A DNA stretch of 64,000 nucleotides, taken from contig JAAGOF010000251.1 in NCBI GenBank assembly GCA_010645155.1, forward strand, positions 986,010 to 1,050,009, written 5' to 3'. Made by a program: the position numbers and the translations under genes. The stretch comes from Tigriopus japonicus (taxonomy: Eukaryota > Arthropoda > Copepoda > Harpacticoida > Harpacticidae). The notes beneath the pieces were generated by a model that was not told the DNA's origin, made no database searches, and saw nothing but the letters and a program-made list of their open reading frames with translations. This document shows, in pieces, positions 21,582-32,700 of this stretch. Within the stretch, counting starts at the first letter, position 1. Every line of letters begins with the position of its first letter.

Positions 21582-23777
21582 TGGCGCAGTCGGCAGGATT
21601 TTTCTTACAATTTCTTGGGCAGATGGAAATGGATGCACTGGCCTAACAACATGTTTGTTCAATTCTCGGAAATCAGTAACTAAACGAAGTCCACCTTTGC
21701 CTCCTTCTTTCGGTACAAATTGGGCAGGGGAAATCCATTCGGTCGCATCGGGTGCGGGTACCAAAACGTTGCTTTTTATCAATTTATTAACTAATTCCGT
21801 GGCGTCATCTTGCCAATGATGTGGAACTGGTCGAGCTTTCATTACTCGAAGCGGGTTAATCGGTTCATCTTTGAGTTTAATTTCCATTGGAGGACCTTCC
21901 ATTGGTTTGTCAGGTAAAGTGTCGCTAATAACATCTTGGAAGTCCTCGAAAACTTTTTCCAGAGTTGCATTTTCATGGTTCACATGTAAACAAGACGGAA
22001 ATGATGGCGGAATAACGCCTAAATTGACCAGGTCGTGCCAACTCACTAGAATTTCTGAATTCAAATCTTTTGAAATAATGGCACTTATGTATACCGTCTT
22101 TTTACTAGGAATATTTGCTTCCAATAAGGCTGTTCCCTCGCAATTCATTCGTTGACCATTTGCAGCTCGCAGAAATTCCTTCTCTTTAGAATAAGGAATT
22201 CTATACTTTTGGGCAATGTCATAAGCAATAACGGTGCGGGTTGCTCCAGTGTCGGGTATCACTAAGAATGCAAATTTGTTTTGTCCTACCGTGAACTCGA
22301 TGGCCAACTTGGGGGTTGGTTTACTTCTGGTAACCGTTGCGGGTTTCACTGTGGACAGGGTGTTACCTGCATATTGAGATTCATTGTTTGGTACAGGTGA
22401 AGATAATCTCGAAGGAGCTCGAGAAGAAACTCTTGATTGAGGTCTTGATGAACCACGATTAAAATTCGATGATCTATGATCATTTGAACGGTTGGAATTC
22501 CACTCTTTTAAACAAATTATGGTGGCATGGCTATTATTGGCACACTTTTTGCAATATACCTTATCCTTGGTACAATTGGTACGTCGGTGTTTAGCGGAAC
22601 CACATCGAAAACACTTATTTTTGCAATGATCTGGCAATCCATTATTGTGCCATTGGGATGAAGGACTTTGATTCCATTTTTTCTTGAATTTTTGCACTTG
22701 TCTTGTCTCAGAATCGGAAGATTGAGTACAAGACTTTTTATTATAGTTGGTCACTTCCCAGGTAGTAATTTTCTTTTGAACATCTTCAAAGCTGGGTGTT
22801 TTCAATTCCAATAATTTGGTGAGCAATTTATCTTCCTTAATACCAGTTAACACCCGAAATACTTGGAGTTCATCTGTTGTTAGACTTGGCAGATCGGCTT
22901 CGTAACTAAGTTGAATTAATTTTGCCACAAAATTGGAAGGTGTTTGGTCGTGTTTTCTTGTGTAACGAAAATATTCTAGTCTTCGCGTAAATAAAGGATA
23001 TCTCAAGGCGAATTCTTCTTCAATCGTTTTGATCATTCCGTTGTCCCCAAAAATTTTCATAAAGGGATCAATTTTTATATCAATTTTAACTTCTAATTCT
23101 GGATCGATGAATTGTTTAACGTATTCCTGTTGCTCTTTAATTGATGATGTGCTTTCTAAATCATTCGAGGTGAAAAATGAATTGAGTTTCTTAATCCAAG
23201 ATCTTAATTCAATCGGATTGTTTTCCAAAGACAAAATCGGAGGAGCCAAGGTCGTATTCATTGGAGCTTTCATCATTCCTCGGCTTGGTAAAGATATTGG
23301 CATTTCTGTCGGAACTTGATCGGTTTCTTTCATCGCAGTTGCCGTCTTTTCCAGTACGTTATCTTTTTCCGAAATAACGTCATTCATTTTAGCCTCCCAT
23401 TCCTTAATTTTTGAAGGTTCCACCAGAATCATGCATTTACTATATGCATGTTCAATTTTTACGAAGGATTCTTCAAATTTCTGAAACTCTTTCTTGACTT
23501 GTTCTGTCGCAAACACAGATGGATTTTTCTGTATGTTATCAATTGCTTTATCGAACGAACTTATTGCCCTTGAAAAATGTCCTCGAAATGCTCTCGCTGA
23601 GCGTTTTGCGTGTTCCAGTACTGCTTCGTCTCCAATGTCGGTGACAGTGGGCATCATCCCTTTTGAAGCTTCAACCATATTGGGATCCTTGTTGTCGGAC
23701 ATGGTTCTTGTCGAGAGCACTGAACACTTGCACTGTTTCAAACACAACACTCGGCGTCTTACGTAGATTCGCAGCAC
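21576..23777 (-). CDS. Gag-protease-RT N-terminal part of the LTR element, inverted
   Basis: A 733-codon open frame on the minus strand. The likely true start is the Met at about residue 26 (MSDNKDPN). It has a helical Gag region; two CCHC zinc knuckles (CFRCGSAKHRRTNC and CKKCANNSHATIIC, about 22530-22625); an aspartic protease core with DTGATRT (about 22230-22260); and the first RT block (LVTDFRELNKHV), ending near IVRKI. The frame then runs for a few codons through a copy of the primer-binding site/LTR end and stops. The frame has no internal stop, so the break is recent or the locus is misassembled. The rest of RT lies on the plus strand from 23819. Confidence 0.9.
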   Translation of the reverse strand: MLRIYVRRRVLCLKQCKCSVLSTRTMSDNKDPNMVEASKGMMPTVTDIGDEAVLEHAKRSARAFRGHFSRAISSFDKAIDNIQKNPSVFATEQVKKEFQKFEESFVKIEHAYSKCMILVEPSKIKEWEAKMNDVISEKDNVLEKTATAMKETDQVPTEMPISLPSRGMMKAPMNTTLAPPILSLENNPIELRSWIKKLNSFFTSNDLESTSSIKEQQEYVKQFIDPELEVKIDIKIDPFMKIFGDNGMIKTIEEEFALRYPLFTRRLEYFRYTRKHDQTPSNFVAKLIQLSYEADLPSLTTDELQVFRVLTGIKEDKLLTKLLELKTPSFEDVQKKITTWEVTNYNKKSCTQSSDSETRQVQKFKKKWNQSPSSQWHNNGLPDHCKNKCFRCGSAKHRRTNCTKDKVYCKKCANNSHATIICLKEWNSNRSNDHRSSNFNRGSSRPQSRVSSRAPSRLSSPVPNNESQYAGNTLSTVKPATVTRSKPTPKLAIEFTVGQNKFAFLVIPDTGATRTVIAYDIAQKYRIPYSKEKEFLRAANGQRMNCEGTALLEANIPSKKTVYISAIISKDLNSEILVSWHDLVNLGVIPPSFPSCLHVNHENATLEKVFEDFQDVISDTLPDKPMEGPPMEIKLKDEPINPLRVMKARPVPHHWQDDATELVNKLIKSNVLVPAPDATEWISPAQFVPKEGGKGGLRLVTDFRELNKHVVRPVHPFPSAQEIVRKILPTAPS

Positions 23778-23812
23778 GACTGCGCCATCTTGAGTGATTT
23801 GGATAACTGATT
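23777..23812 (-). repeat. Inverted copy of LTR end plus primer-binding site
   Basis: On the minus strand this reads AAATCAGTTATCCAAATCAC, then TCAAGATGGCGCAGTCG: about 23 bp of the LTR end and the primer-binding site. It is an inverted match to 21557-21594. It sits at the break in RT and marks one edge of the inverted segment. Confidence 0.85.
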
Positions 23813-23818
23813 TCTTTC

Positions 23819-26044
23819 ATCCAGCCAGATGCTCGATATTTCGCCGTGATGGATGCGGTCCAAGGCTATTTTCAAATTCAGCTTTCTGAAGAAGCTTCGA
23901 AATTAACAACATTTTTATTATTCAACGGGAAATATCAATATAAAAGAGGGCCCATGGGACTTGCATCCACAAATGATGAATGGTGCAAGAGATCAGACGC
24001 AGTTGTGAATGAATTTGAATGGGCTGAGAAGATTGTTGATGACATCTTACTTTGGGCACCCACAGAAAGTGAATTATTAAAACGAATAAGACTCGTTCTC
24101 AAGAAATGCCGAAACATTAATTTGACCATTTCACGACGAAAGTTTCAATTCGGACGCGAAGTAAAATTTGCTGGATATATTGTGTCTGAAAATGGAGTAA
24201 AGCCGAATCCTGAAAAGATTCAGGCACTGTCAAAATTTCCTTCACCAAGAGATCTTACTACTTTAAGATCATTCTTGGGACTTGTCAACCAATTGGGAAA
24301 TTTCATTCCCGATATAACGCATATGACACGAAATATGCGTCAACTTTTAAAGAAAGACAACCAGTTTCAATGGCTTCCTGACCATGAAGAAGAATTTCAA
24401 AAAGTGAAACGAATTTTGACCTCTGAAGTGTTAGTGCACCCCTTCGATCCATCTCTTCCAACTGAATTGCTGACAGATGCATCTCGAACGCATGGAATAG
24501 GATTCATGCTATTACAAAAAACAAGAGAAGGACAACCGAGAATTGTCCAATGTGGATCATTTGCATTAACTCAAGCACAATCAAATTATGCGGTAATTGA
24601 ACTTGAATGTCTTGCCATTGTACGAGCAATGCAAAAATGTGATTACTACTTAAGGGGAATGGACAATTTTACAGTTATCACAGATCATAAATCTTTGATT
24701 GGAATCATGAAAAAGCCAATCACTGACATTACGAACCCTCGTCTTTTACGTTTCCGCGAAGCGCTTTCTCCCTACAATTTCAATATAACATGGAATGCTG
24801 GTAAGGATCATTTTATTGCCGACGCACTCTCCAGAGCACCAGTTTTTCCTCCCGAGGAAATGGACAAAGAAGACAATGTTGAAATGTGCTATAGAGTGGC
24901 GGAAGATCCTTCACTTCAAATGCTATTTGATAACATTGATGATGATTACCGATCTCTTATACAAGCGTTGCGCAAAGAAGTTGACGTTAAAAAGCTGCCT
25001 GCTTCACACCCTGCTCGAGTATTCTCAAATATATGGCAAGATCTCTCTCTTTTTGACAGTGAAGAAGAGACATTAATTATCTATGGAAATCGTATTATCG
25101 TTCCATACCTTGCCAGGAAAGAGATTTTAAGGATGTTACATATATCTCACCAAGGCATCAACAAAACAAGACAAGCTGCTCAGCAACTGTATTACTGGCC
25201 AGGGATCAATAATGAAATCCAGAACTTGATTGAAAAATGCCAAGCTTGCCAAAGATTTCAAGCCTCTCAAAGAGCAGAACCCATTCAAAGTACAACGACC
25301 TCAGGACCCATGGACTTGATTGGAGCAGATCTATTTCAATGGTCAGGTCAGACCTGGTTAGCAATGACTGATGCCTATTCTGGATATATATTTGCACACA
25401 AGTTGAGGAGGACCACCACAACAGATGTCATTAAAGTGATGGAAAATGTTTTTCTCACATTCGGATACCCAAAAGTTCTCCGATCCGACAACGGTCCTCA
25501 ATTCAGAACAGAAATGACCACGTACTTGAAGAACCATGGAACAATTCACGAGACCTCATCACCTTATAATCCTTCATCGAACGGTCTAGCTGAATCATCA
25601 GTAAAATCCATCAAGAGTCTACTTAAGAAATGTAACTTGAGTGGAGAAGACTTCAATATTGCATTGAGTCATTTTCAAGGAATCCCAAGAGAGGACGGAT
25701 ATTCTCCAAATCAGCTATTCTTTGGTAGGAGTTTGCGAAACGCTCTTCCCAAGATATCGGTTGATCAAGATTTTTGCCCCGATGGCAAAGCAGCAAGGGA
25801 CAAGATACGATTACGAAAAACCTTGCAATCTGATATTCGATCCCAGCCATTAAAAACAATTGCAATAGGAACAAAGGTGTTAGTGCAAAACCCTATCAGC
25901 AAAATTTGGGATTGCAAAGCAACCGTAACAAAGCTTCTCGAACATGGAAGAAGTTATGAATTAGACGACGGTGATAAAATATTTCGAAGAAATCGAAAAT
26001 TCATCAAACCTTTTGGCAAAACTGTATCATTCAAATTAGACTGA
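23819..26044 (+). CDS. RT-RNase H-integrase part of the LTR element
   Basis: Open frame of about 735 codons continuing RT from YFAVMDAVQGYFQ. The catalytic VDDIL is at about 24035-24050. The RT thumb/connection (FLGLVNQLGNFIP), RNase H (LLTDASRTHGIGF, then DHKSL and ADALSR) and integrase follow. Integrase has an HHCC-type zinc finger (HISHQG...CQACQ, about 25135-25250), a catalytic core with TDAY (25367), SDNGPQF (about 25486) and NGLAESS (about 25580), and a basic C-terminus to the stop at 26044. The open frame shows no stop codons. It lacks its own natural start because the N-terminal half is on the other strand. Confidence 0.92.
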   Translation: MQPDARYFAVMDAVQGYFQIQLSEEASKLTTFLLFNGKYQYKRGPMGLASTNDEWCKRSDAVVNEFEWAEKIVDDILLWAPTESELLKRIRLVLKKCRNINLTISRRKFQFGREVKFAGYIVSENGVKPNPEKIQALSKFPSPRDLTTLRSFLGLVNQLGNFIPDITHMTRNMRQLLKKDNQFQWLPDHEEEFQKVKRILTSEVLVHPFDPSLPTELLTDASRTHGIGFMLLQKTREGQPRIVQCGSFALTQAQSNYAVIELECLAIVRAMQKCDYYLRGMDNFTVITDHKSLIGIMKKPITDITNPRLLRFREALSPYNFNITWNAGKDHFIADALSRAPVFPPEEMDKEDNVEMCYRVAEDPSLQMLFDNIDDDYRSLIQALRKEVDVKKLPASHPARVFSNIWQDLSLFDSEEETLIIYGNRIIVPYLARKEILRMLHISHQGINKTRQAAQQLYYWPGINNEIQNLIEKCQACQRFQASQRAEPIQSTTTSGPMDLIGADLFQWSGQTWLAMTDAYSGYIFAHKLRRTTTTDVIKVMENVFLTFGYPKVLRSDNGPQFRTEMTTYLKNHGTIHETSSPYNPSSNGLAESSVKSIKSLLKKCNLSGEDFNIALSHFQGIPREDGYSPNQLFFGRSLRNALPKISVDQDFCPDGKAARDKIRLRKTLQSDIRSQPLKTIAIGTKVLVQNPISKIWDCKATVTKLLEHGRSYELDDGDKIFRRNRKFIKPFGKTVSFKLD

Positions 26045-26140
26045 AATGTCAAATCTCACAGTGTTTATTGCCGAGTGATTCTGGATACGGCCACTGCCAA
26101 TTGAAATTCATATGGTTTTGACAACCCATCTTGAGGGGCG

Positions 26141-26239
26141 TGTAGAGTACTCCCTCTTTGCTTCTCTATTTCTCTCTATCTGATCTTAACCTGTATATCT
26201 CTCTCTGCAAATAAAATCATTTATCCAAATCACTCAGGA
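26141..26239 (+). repeat. Right LTR (99 bp)
   Basis: Same sequence as the left LTR except one base (ATCATTTATCC versus ATCAGTTATCC). Followed by the target duplication GTAGG. Confidence 0.9.
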
Positions 26240-26740
26240 GTAGGTAAGTAATATTTTGGACTTAACCTCCTTGGGCTTGGATGAAGTCTCCTAAAAGGAG
26301 AAGGCGGTCAATAAATACTATTACTTGGAATTCGATTTATAAAAAATCCACAACTGAAAGCCTGAGCGGAGGCTTCCATGTCTTACGATTTTCTTGATTT
26401 ATTTTATTCATACGTTTAAAGATTGTGAAAATTGATATCCTTTTTCTGAACTTTCGTGTACAAACAAAGTAAAGAAGGACCTTTCACTTATCAGCCTTTT
26501 TTTGCTTTTGTATATTGTGGACGAAAGCTCCAAAAGAAGCTATTTATTCTCTCATCTCTTTTGAAGGCGCCCTCTAATCATTAAAGATTAAAAAATCAAT
26601 TCAAAATAGAAGAGTCAAGTCAGCTTCATCATGTATAATATTTCTCTCTACATCTTTTTAATACCTTACTCCCCGTACATCTCTGATCTTTAATCATGAA
26701 AAATTTGATAATTTTAATTCACCGGGCGCTTGATCACTAA

Positions 26741-26746
26741 TTTATT
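26741..26746 (-). terminator. Possible poly(A) signal of the cysteine-rich/propeller gene
   Basis: AATAAA on the minus strand only a few bases after the stop codon (26755-26753). A second AATAAA lies near 26540. The close spacing is unusual, so the downstream one may be the one used. Confidence 0.4.
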
Positions 26747-26752
26747 ATTCTA

Positions 26753-29700
26753 TTAGACAACTGACGAGCTACAAAACGCGGGCATTCTATTGACAAAAAT
26801 GGCTCCGAAGACATCTCCCCAGTCATTATTTGACCTTCGTCCCGTTCGTTCCCATCTGAGGGTGTTGGGGTTCATTTGATGAATCTCGCCCTGCCTGACC
26901 ACGGAAAAGCTCTTATTATCTTGAAATTGAGCCACAATTGGCTTGGTCAAGAAAGGTCCAGGTGTGTTGAACTGATGTGGACATTCTCGCAAATCATACA
27001 CGCCATCTTGGATCGTGATCATCTGGCAATTGACCCAATCCTCAAACATAAAGATCTGTTGGGTTCCATCGTCATGTTCCAAGGCTCCACAGATTGGCTG
27101 ACTTATTGGTGTAATTGGAGTCACGGGAATAGCTTCCAGTCTCTCTTCGGCCCAATGGAACAAGTTCAAAAGATTGCCCGTTCCGCCTCCCAAGAAAACC
27201 GTGGAATCATTCAACCGCACCATGCAATGGTTCACAGACGGTGCAGGTAGCTTTGTGGCAAGTTCTGTGAAAACTGACCCAATTTGATTGCCACTGAATC
27301 GTCCAATTTGAATGTTGTTGACATCTTCACCGTCTCGTTGTCCTCCAGACAGGATATAGTATTGAGAATCCATTTGAACTCCACTTGGGAAGGTGATATC
27401 ATAGGTTTGAGCGACCACGGTACTTTCTTCGAAAGCATCTTTGGCAGCGTTGAGGACTGCACAAGCACTTGTGGACTGGCCGCAAAAGAATGGATCCTCG
27501 TTGAAGAGGGTTCCAAAGGCAGGAACACTTGTAAGAGGAAGATTAAAAGGAATAGCTTGGGAACAAATTGTTTCAGATGTTTCCCAATTGATGATTTCGA
27601 ATTGAATGTTGGAGTCCTCTGTCTTTGTGAGTCCGGCGATCATGAGTAAACGGTCATCTAGGACACCTAGAGGGTATGCCAAAACAGAGATCATGGATTA
27701 ATATCAAAGTTCTATGTACAACCATGTCATCGTGGGTATGTTATTTCATATTACAATAACCGGATCCAAAATGTGTGTTAGAACAAGCAGCACTCAAATA
27801 ATGTTTTTTAATCATGCTATTCCGCAAAAAGGGTTCATTTTGTCCATGTAAAACACCATTTATCCACGTCCTTGAGTTCGATAAAAAATGTTGAAAATGA
27901 GTCTCACAAATCTTGATAATATTTAACAAATAATTTATTGTATTCAGTCTCGAAAAGTAACATCCTCAAGACTAAATAATTTTTAAAATATGATTTAAAT
28001 TTCCTGTATTTGCTTATCAAACCACTGGATTTATTCAACAACAGAAAAAAAATCACGCAAGATCCTACCTAGTAAGGACTGACACCAGACGTAAAAGACT
28101 AAAGAAAGAGTTAGACAATCGATTTAAAGTTTTCTTGCTTACGTTTAAAAGAAGTTCATTAAACTTACTTTTAAGAACGACCAAAAAATGCAAATGAACA
28201 TAGACCCTTAGGTTCTATTTTATTGTTCACGAAAATATTGAAAACAGCAAAATAAAGTGCCAAAAAAGTCGAAATCGCAAAAAACTCCCTGAAATAGCAA
28301 AAAACAGGTTTCTTGGACCTTAAGGCTTAGTTATGCTGCCGTTAAGGCTGGTCTACACGTGAAACAAAACGGCAAATATTTGGTCAAATCCAAGACAAAA
28401 TTAGCTTGATGGCAAATATTATTTTCTGTTTGTCAAATATTTCTGACTTTGAACATGTTGAAAAATTATTTGTCCTTAGGCTAACTTTGTCTCGTCGACA
28501 ATCGAAATACACATCGATGCATGCAGGGTATCCAATCACGAAACGATTATTGTGAAGTAAAAAGTTTCAAATGAACGGATTGAAGGAGAAAATATTAATC
28601 CTCTAACTTTTGGCATCAAGATCACCAAAATTGAACGTCATTTGTGAAAGATTGCAAGGATTCACGGAAATGGACGACATCAAAAGTCATCGATAATCAG
28701 TTGGTAGTGTTATGGACTAGTCACGTCTCAAATGCGTCAACTGACAGGTTCGGAGGAGTTTACAAGGTAGCAACGTTGCCAAGTGGCAGTTATGACTGCC
28801 AATGTTTACCAAAACCCAACTCGACAAAACGAAATGCCAGTGGAGAGTAGAGGTCTTAAAATGGTTGAGGGGGGGGGGACAAGAAAAGGACTGAAAATGA
28901 CAGCAGATTTTGTCAAAGTCCATAGCGTGGCGTCATGCCTAAGACTTTCCATCCAAATTAAATGAAACTGAAGGAAAGAAAAAAGCCTTGGGCAGAAAGC
29001 AAGATTGAGTAAAAAATGTCGTTAAAACGTGACAATATACTCACGTGATATACTTCATACGAGTCATATACTTACGTGACACTATACAATTCACTTTCTA
29101 GATTACGGGACTCTGCTAAAGGTGACTGGTTTTCATACAGTATTTGGCAGTGCCACTTCGAAACAATTTGAATAAATGGGCAACACTTTGACCAAGGGAA
29201 AAAATATTTGATAAACTGCACGTTCACGTGTAGAAGCAACAGAGAGGAAACATTTGGCAAACACCAAACATTTTCGGAATATTTGACAAATAATCTAGCC
29301 AAAATGTTTCATGTGTAGACCAGCCCTTAGTAAGGTTTCCTATTTTTCCAATTTTGAAAAGCCAAATTTTAGATATTGATGTTGTTAACCAAAAATATGT
29401 TAGCCTACGTTGGAAATTTAAAGATCTCCAAAATAACTTTCGTTGGGCAAAATCAAGTTTTTCAATGTTTTGATTCATCTTAATGAAAAAGGTAAGCAAA
29501 CTGGAGAGAACATTTCCATCCCCTCGATTTGTGTTTATTGAAAATGCTGCATATAAAAATACTCTTTATGAACATAAATAATTTCTTTATGAAAAATATA
29601 CTAGAAAGAAAAGAATTCAAATTCAAAAAATGTTGCTGTTGACAACGGAAAATGTTCTTATATTCAAGCATAATTGTGCTCTTACATATGAGAAGGCCAA

Positions 29701-32700
29701 TTTTCATTGATATTTCCGCCAGTCTTTTCAACTCTTTGATGTGTGTTAAATAAGATTTATCACAAACATTTATAAACAAACAACAAATGTTTTTCTGTTA
29801 TGATATTTTCCTTACGAAAATATACTATCTATTTATCAATCTATTTTCAAACCTAAAAAAATCTTCCTCTACTTGACATTTTTCAAAAATAAATGGCATA
29901 TTTTTGTAATTTGAATATTTTAGGCCAAAACCGCGAATAAAAGGGGCAAATAAAGGCATAAAAGTGCAAAGGGGACGAAAATTTAGATTATAACCAAAAT
30001 ATTTTTGCCGTTCCTAATTAACATGTTGAGTAAAATTACGCCTTTTTCTTCCTTCATCTTTTGTTCATTTCCTTGAATCATCAAACTTCTTTTAAATCGT
30101 CAAATTTTACTTCATAGTTACTTTAAGTCATATTATATTTTGGTATTTAATTTTACCTATATATACTCTTTGATTTTCCCATGTCTCAATTGTAAATGTC
30201 AACACTGTACAAAAGGAGTAAGTTAATTCGATATTTTACCTCCATCAGCCACAATGGGTTCATTGCAAAAATCCATCACCCCATATCCAAAGCGAACTTG
30301 TGAGCCTTTAGTGCCAATCAGGTCCAGTGAGTTGCCCGAATCTTCCCATTGTTCCTCATTCAAAGTGAAGAGAGATTTGTCATTGCCAAGGCCATGAATG
30401 CCATCCATGGCCACAAAGACATCAACGAAGTCAACCCCTAAAGGTAAAGGTACATCCGTCCAAACACTTGACGCACTAGTGAAAACCGAACAAGATTCTC
30501 TACTGCAAGCGATAGTTTGATATCCATTCTCATTGGTTAAAGCGGCACACATCGATGTTGATCCACTATTTAAAGGGATGCTATCTTCATCAACGTTTCC
30601 GTCCACCAAATCAATTATTACGTTGCTCTCAGGACTGAACAAAAGCAATCTCCGGTCATCGATTCCGGTAATGCAAAGTGGATCGTTTGACGGAGTGTAG
30701 AATTCAATTTTGAGAAACTCAATTTCCTCGGGTCTTTGATAGAACAGTCGATTGCCTAAATCATCTTTGCCACTAATGATCCAAGTTCCATCTTGCAGTT
30801 GAGTGCTCTTGATATTGGTCTTCAAAAGAGACTGCGGTAGCTGAAGATCCCCAAGTCTAACAATGCTTGTGCTGTTCTCAATTTGTAGCACTTGATGACA
30901 GGCTCTGAAATCGTCTGCATTGTTTCCGCAGATTGCGAATTCCTTGTCTGGGGTGAGTTTGGTGATCACCTTTTGATCTGGAGCCCGCCCAATGCCCACT
31001 TGACACTCGGTTTCGTGAGTGATCCAATTGTAGACCTGAACCACTCCGATACTTCCGGAAAACGACGTCAATTGAGCAAAATTGACCATCCTCAAATCAT
31101 CTTGAATTGGAAATGGGAGTGATGATAAATACCATTGTGCAATTAAAAGTTTGAATTACATACTGTCAATAGGCATCAAAGTTGTGGTGGTGGTGGTAGT
31201 TGGAACAACAATGGTGGTTTCGATTGGTTCTTTGGAATATGGATCCGGACCGCACCACTTTTTGACCCTTGGTCGGCGGATTTTCTCGGAGCCGATCTCA
31301 ACAATGTTGCAGATCTCCTTAGGGACGTCCATGCAAGTTGTCTCCGCCACCAAAGACGGAACAAACTTGGAAACAACATGACAATCCTTCCTGGGAATCA
31401 GATTGCATCTCTCGGAGGGGATTTCCTGCACAAACTGGAAGAAAGCGGTCCAAAACATGGATTTCGAGCAAAATTGGCGTTGTTAATGAGGCATAAAAAT
31501 TTGGGAGCGTTCCTGCCATAAAATGCAGGTCAAGGAAAACAGAATTGGCCCTAATTCATTCATTAGCTCATTCATGTTTTAAGAGAATATAATGCTAATT
31601 TGGGAGTCAATACGGATGTTGCATCTGCTTTTGCAAATCATTTTCACTATCTTAGCTTTGAATAATGAACTTGTCAAGTTATTGCAAAATCAATTACGAC
31701 TTTGGAAATAAATATCTTGCAAGTTTTAGCAAAAAAGTGAAAAAAATGAAACGTTGTCCACTTCTTACTGTGATACAAAATATATAATATACAAATAATA
31801 AATATTTTCCAACGAAGAACTTATAAAAATCACAATGAAATGTTGATTGCGCCATGTCATGCCTACTAACTTAGGCAACTTCAAAACCTAAACCAGCCGT
31901 TCTAGGGAACCTAAATGTGACATATTTTGCCAATTTTTTCAACCTAAAATAATTTGGTCCTCCGATAATGTTCAATTTTGACTCTCGTTTGATATATAAT
32001 TGTGCTTTTTTTTAAAGCTTTTTTCCGGTCATTTTCAGCGTGACAAACGTGCACAAAGCATTGAATCATTCTTTTCTGAATCCTGTATTGCAAAATGCAA
32101 AATATTGAAATATTGAATCAAAAATATGATCCCATTGCGGGAAAGTTAGGGACCAATTAATATGACGTCCTTCTTAATCATGTTAAAAAACAAATTGAAA
32201 GTATTTGATTGCAATTGAAAAATAGGCTGTTCTATATATTTTTGAGCTTTTGAACTCATTTTTGGGATTGTACGTTCTTTTTTTGGATTCTGAGTGTGAG
32301 TTCTAGGAGCAATTGTAAGTCCAGTATCAGAATTGACAAATTGAATTAACCTTTCACCTATTTGGACTGTTTATCTGCAAATATGAGCACAACAAAATCT
32401 TTCGGAAATCAAAAGGTCAAGAAAGGATGTTGGAGTCAAAAATGACTTTTTGATGCCATTTTGAGTAAATCGTCATTTTCAAGTTTTCCTCCAACAGAAA
32501 GAACAGTTCGGATTTTCGAGGCGACGCTGCTTTTCAGCGCTGAGCTCCTGAGAACAAAAACAAGCACGGACCATATAATGGCATTATATGATCTGTGATA
32601 AAAATCCTTCTTGCTGATTGCATAACGTCTAAAAAATCTTCGAGAAATGTAGGGGAGAAGAATCAAACCTGGCACCTCTCTCATTTCGTTGAAGGAAACG

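Larger units (their letters stand above)
21483..26239. mobile_element. Ty3/mag-like LTR retrotransposon with internally inverted 5' half
   Basis: Two 99-bp LTRs (21483-21581 and 26141-26239) differ at one base by eye. They are flanked by a 5-bp duplication GTAGG (21478-21482 and 26240-26244). TGGCGCAGTCGG directly after the left LTR is complementary to the 3' end expected for tRNA-Ser (acceptor GCAGTCG...), the primer used by mag-type elements, which also have very short LTRs. A purine-rich tract (GAGGGGCG) precedes the right LTR. The gene order gag, protease, RT, RNase H, integrase is that of Ty3-type elements, and no env frame is seen. The 5' half of the coding region (about 21594-23777) is inverted relative to the 3' half. 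Confidence 0.92.

Noticed and set aside
28869..28879. Poly-G run as a quadruplex element
   Set aside because: A single G run inside a transposon copy is not enough for a quadruplex, and the other copy of the element lacks it.
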